From the NCBI RefSeq assembly GCF_019399895.1, contig NC_091873.1, positions 6,499,501 to 6,563,500 of the forward strand: a DNA stretch of 64,000 nt, written 5' to 3'. The position numbers and the translations under genes were made by a program. The notes beneath the pieces are model-generated. The model was not told the DNA's origin and did not search any database. It worked only from the letters and a program-made list of their open reading frames with translations. Shown here piece by piece: positions 62,161-64,000 of the stretch; position 1 is the stretch's first letter, and the number at the start of each line of letters is the position of its first letter. The stretch comes from Cardiocondyla obscurior (lineage: Eukaryota > Arthropoda > Insecta > Hymenoptera > Formicidae).

Positions 62161-64000
62161 GTAAGTAATTTATTATTGTGGCGCTCTGTTAATTGACTCG
62201 TGAACGAATACTTTCGTCGTACGAAACGTCGCGAATCTCTTCACCGTCTACGCTAATTTGTAGAATAAAATAGTCTAGCAGTCTTCTTTTTACTCTGCTT
62301 TGTTTCGTTTTGATTTTAATACGCGCGGGTTTTGCAAATGGGGGAAAAAGAAAGTCTCCTGAAAATAAGGAAATTGTACAAAATCCGCCGAAGACTGTAA
62401 AGCGCGAAATCGATTTTTTTTCTTAATATTTAATTTTTTTTTTTTTTATATTTTTGTGGATTTTTTTTTCTGTTGTCACACGGACAGCGCCGGGCTTCGT
62501 TGCCCGCGTTGCGTATTAATCCAGTGCTTCTTCTAATGATTTTTCTTACACTGCATGTTTTTTGTTTTTTATTTTGAATTTATTTCACACTTGCAACGTG
62601 ATGAATCGTGCATCAAAGAAGACTAGAGGACTTGCAGCGCGGCTTAGTTCATTATCTGGTGGGTAATGAAACCACAATCGGACCCGGGGAACGGCTCTAC
62701 GAGTATCTGGAAGAGCCTAGGTAACGGTAAACCCCTCGAGCGAGGGTGGAATCCTTATGTTAGACGAAATAAACCGCGTACTTTCTCATACCTCCCATTC
62801 GAACTCCACATCGGGCGGGTCTCACTATCCACGTATGTCTGGCTTAGGAAAAAAAAAAAAAGAAAGCATTTTTGAAGGACCCTCTCTCTGTTTCCATGGT
62901 GTTGCAGCGTATCGAACGGCACTATACAAAAACTCACTTCAGATAGTTAAAAAAGGGGAAAATATAAATTTAAAATTAAAAGGAAAAAGAAAAAAAAAAG
63001 AAAAAAACATCAGCAGTCTCTCTCTTTCCCTTTCGAGTTTTAAAATTCACAGAGAAATCCGTATTCGCATTTCTTCTCTTCATCTTTCCCGAATCGAAGC
63101 TCCGATATCGACGGCTCATGTGCTGAGAATTTATATATGTATATATTAATATTAATATATTTAATGTACGTCTAAATTTTTTTTATCCGTCGAGAACGTT
63201 ATCGCGCCGAGTCTTTTCGTTCTGTTTCTTATCTTTTATTCGAGATATACTTTCGAAGCCGGTCGAGTGCCGTCTGATATCGCGGTCGTTGCTTTTCCAA
63301 TTAGGGAGCTATCCAGGCATGGCCTGCAACACGTTGGCTGTTTCGGTAAACGGATTCCCGAACGTCCTGAATTTCCCCGCGTGGGCACTCCCCCGGTTTA
63401 TAATCTCGGCTCTTGCACCGCTCTCTCGTCTTCCTCACGCGATGGTCGCACCTCATTCTGTTTCTCGCTCGTTTAATTCATTCGCCCGTCATGCTAAACG
63501 CACGCCCGCGCCCGCTATTGTTACGCACCATTGTCTACCGTGTTGCGCCGATTCCCGCTCCCTTCGCTTTTTTAATTCGATGCCGGCGATATATTTCATT
63601 TCTTTTTTTTTTTCCCCCCCCCGCTACTTTGACCCCGTTAAATGGAACTCTGAGATACAGTCGCATGCTGTTTCCCTGAATGTAACTTTTCATCTTTAAC
63701 ATTTTTTACATTTTTACATTTTGATTGCAAGGCAAATATTTGTTGTAAACTGGATCGTTTGAAGAAGATACGTGATCGCTTGGTGATCCGTGATACGACG
63801 ATTAAGGTGTATACATTGAGAATTTATTAATACAAAATTGTTTCATCTCAAAGGGAAAATTTGTCGAGATTTAATCTGGAAAAAGAAAGAAAGAAAAAAA
63901 TACAATTTCGCAATCGTGTCACGGATCGCCGGATAAAGCATTTTACATTAAGATACGCTGAAGATCGTGATCGGTGTATGTAAATGTCTTCTCGACCGTA
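62161..64000 (+). other. intron following the type II membrane protein exon
   Basis: T-rich and A-rich tracts (62417-62470, 62848-62870, 62940-63010) and no exon with convincing splice sites. Confidence 0.5.

Noticed and set aside
1..64000. CRISPR arrays, prokaryotic operons, rRNA or clear tRNA genes
   Set aside because: No regularly spaced repeats of that kind, no ribosome-binding-site-led gene strings, and no cloverleaf that I could recognise by eye. A tRNA scan was not possible here.

Overview
The window is animal nuclear DNA, most likely from an insect of the order Hymenoptera; an ant is my best guess. This rests on intron-rich genes with GT..AG splice sites and AATAAA signals, orthologs of animal genes (Trc8/RNF139, HOPX-like, Fmr1, peflin, TRIM45, KIAA0319-like), and AT-rich noncoding DNA with many poly-T and TA tracts beside CpG-rich, depurination-free stretches. 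Nothing here is bacterial or viral. Species is inferred only.

Layout. 1-3.8 kb: AT-rich DNA with one unrecognised exon candidate (2712-2940). 3.85-8.7 kb: a Trc8/RNF139-like membrane RING E3 ligase (+) with a CpG-rich 5' end and a small TA-flanked inverted-repeat element in its second coding intron. 8.7-10.6 kb: AT-rich, with a possible decayed coding remnant. 10.7-14.3 kb: a small homeodomain-only (HOPX-like) gene (+). 14.7-25.6 kb: Fmr1 (-), 13 constitutive coding exons plus a candidate 39-nt cassette exon inside KH2. 25.6-27.9 kb: a divergent CpG promoter, two short ORFs and peflin (+). 28.0-30.8 kb: the most surprising locus, a TRIM45-like gene whose RING/B-box half is on the minus strand and whose coiled-coil/C-terminal half is on the plus strand, with matching intron phases. 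31.2-36.3 kb: KIAA0319-like (-), 13 coding exons. 36.3-64 kb: GC- and CpG-richer, gene-poor DNA that seems to be long introns: a plus-strand gene with three possible first exons at 36.9-37.9 kb and/or a first coding exon for a type II membrane protein at 62.0 kb, and a minus-strand single-pass membrane protein with PY motifs (46.1-48.6 kb) whose 5' UTR exons may lie at 60.5-60.8 kb.

The genes do not form one pathway. Two are ubiquitin ligases (Trc8, TRIM45), one is a probable ligase adaptor (PY protein), one is an RNA-binding translational regulator (Fmr1), one a Ca2+ sensor (peflin), one a transcriptional cofactor (HOPX-like) and one a PKD-repeat receptor (KIAA0319-like). All exon borders were read by eye from splice motifs and checked for phase; for every spliced gene the summed coding length is an exact multiple of three.
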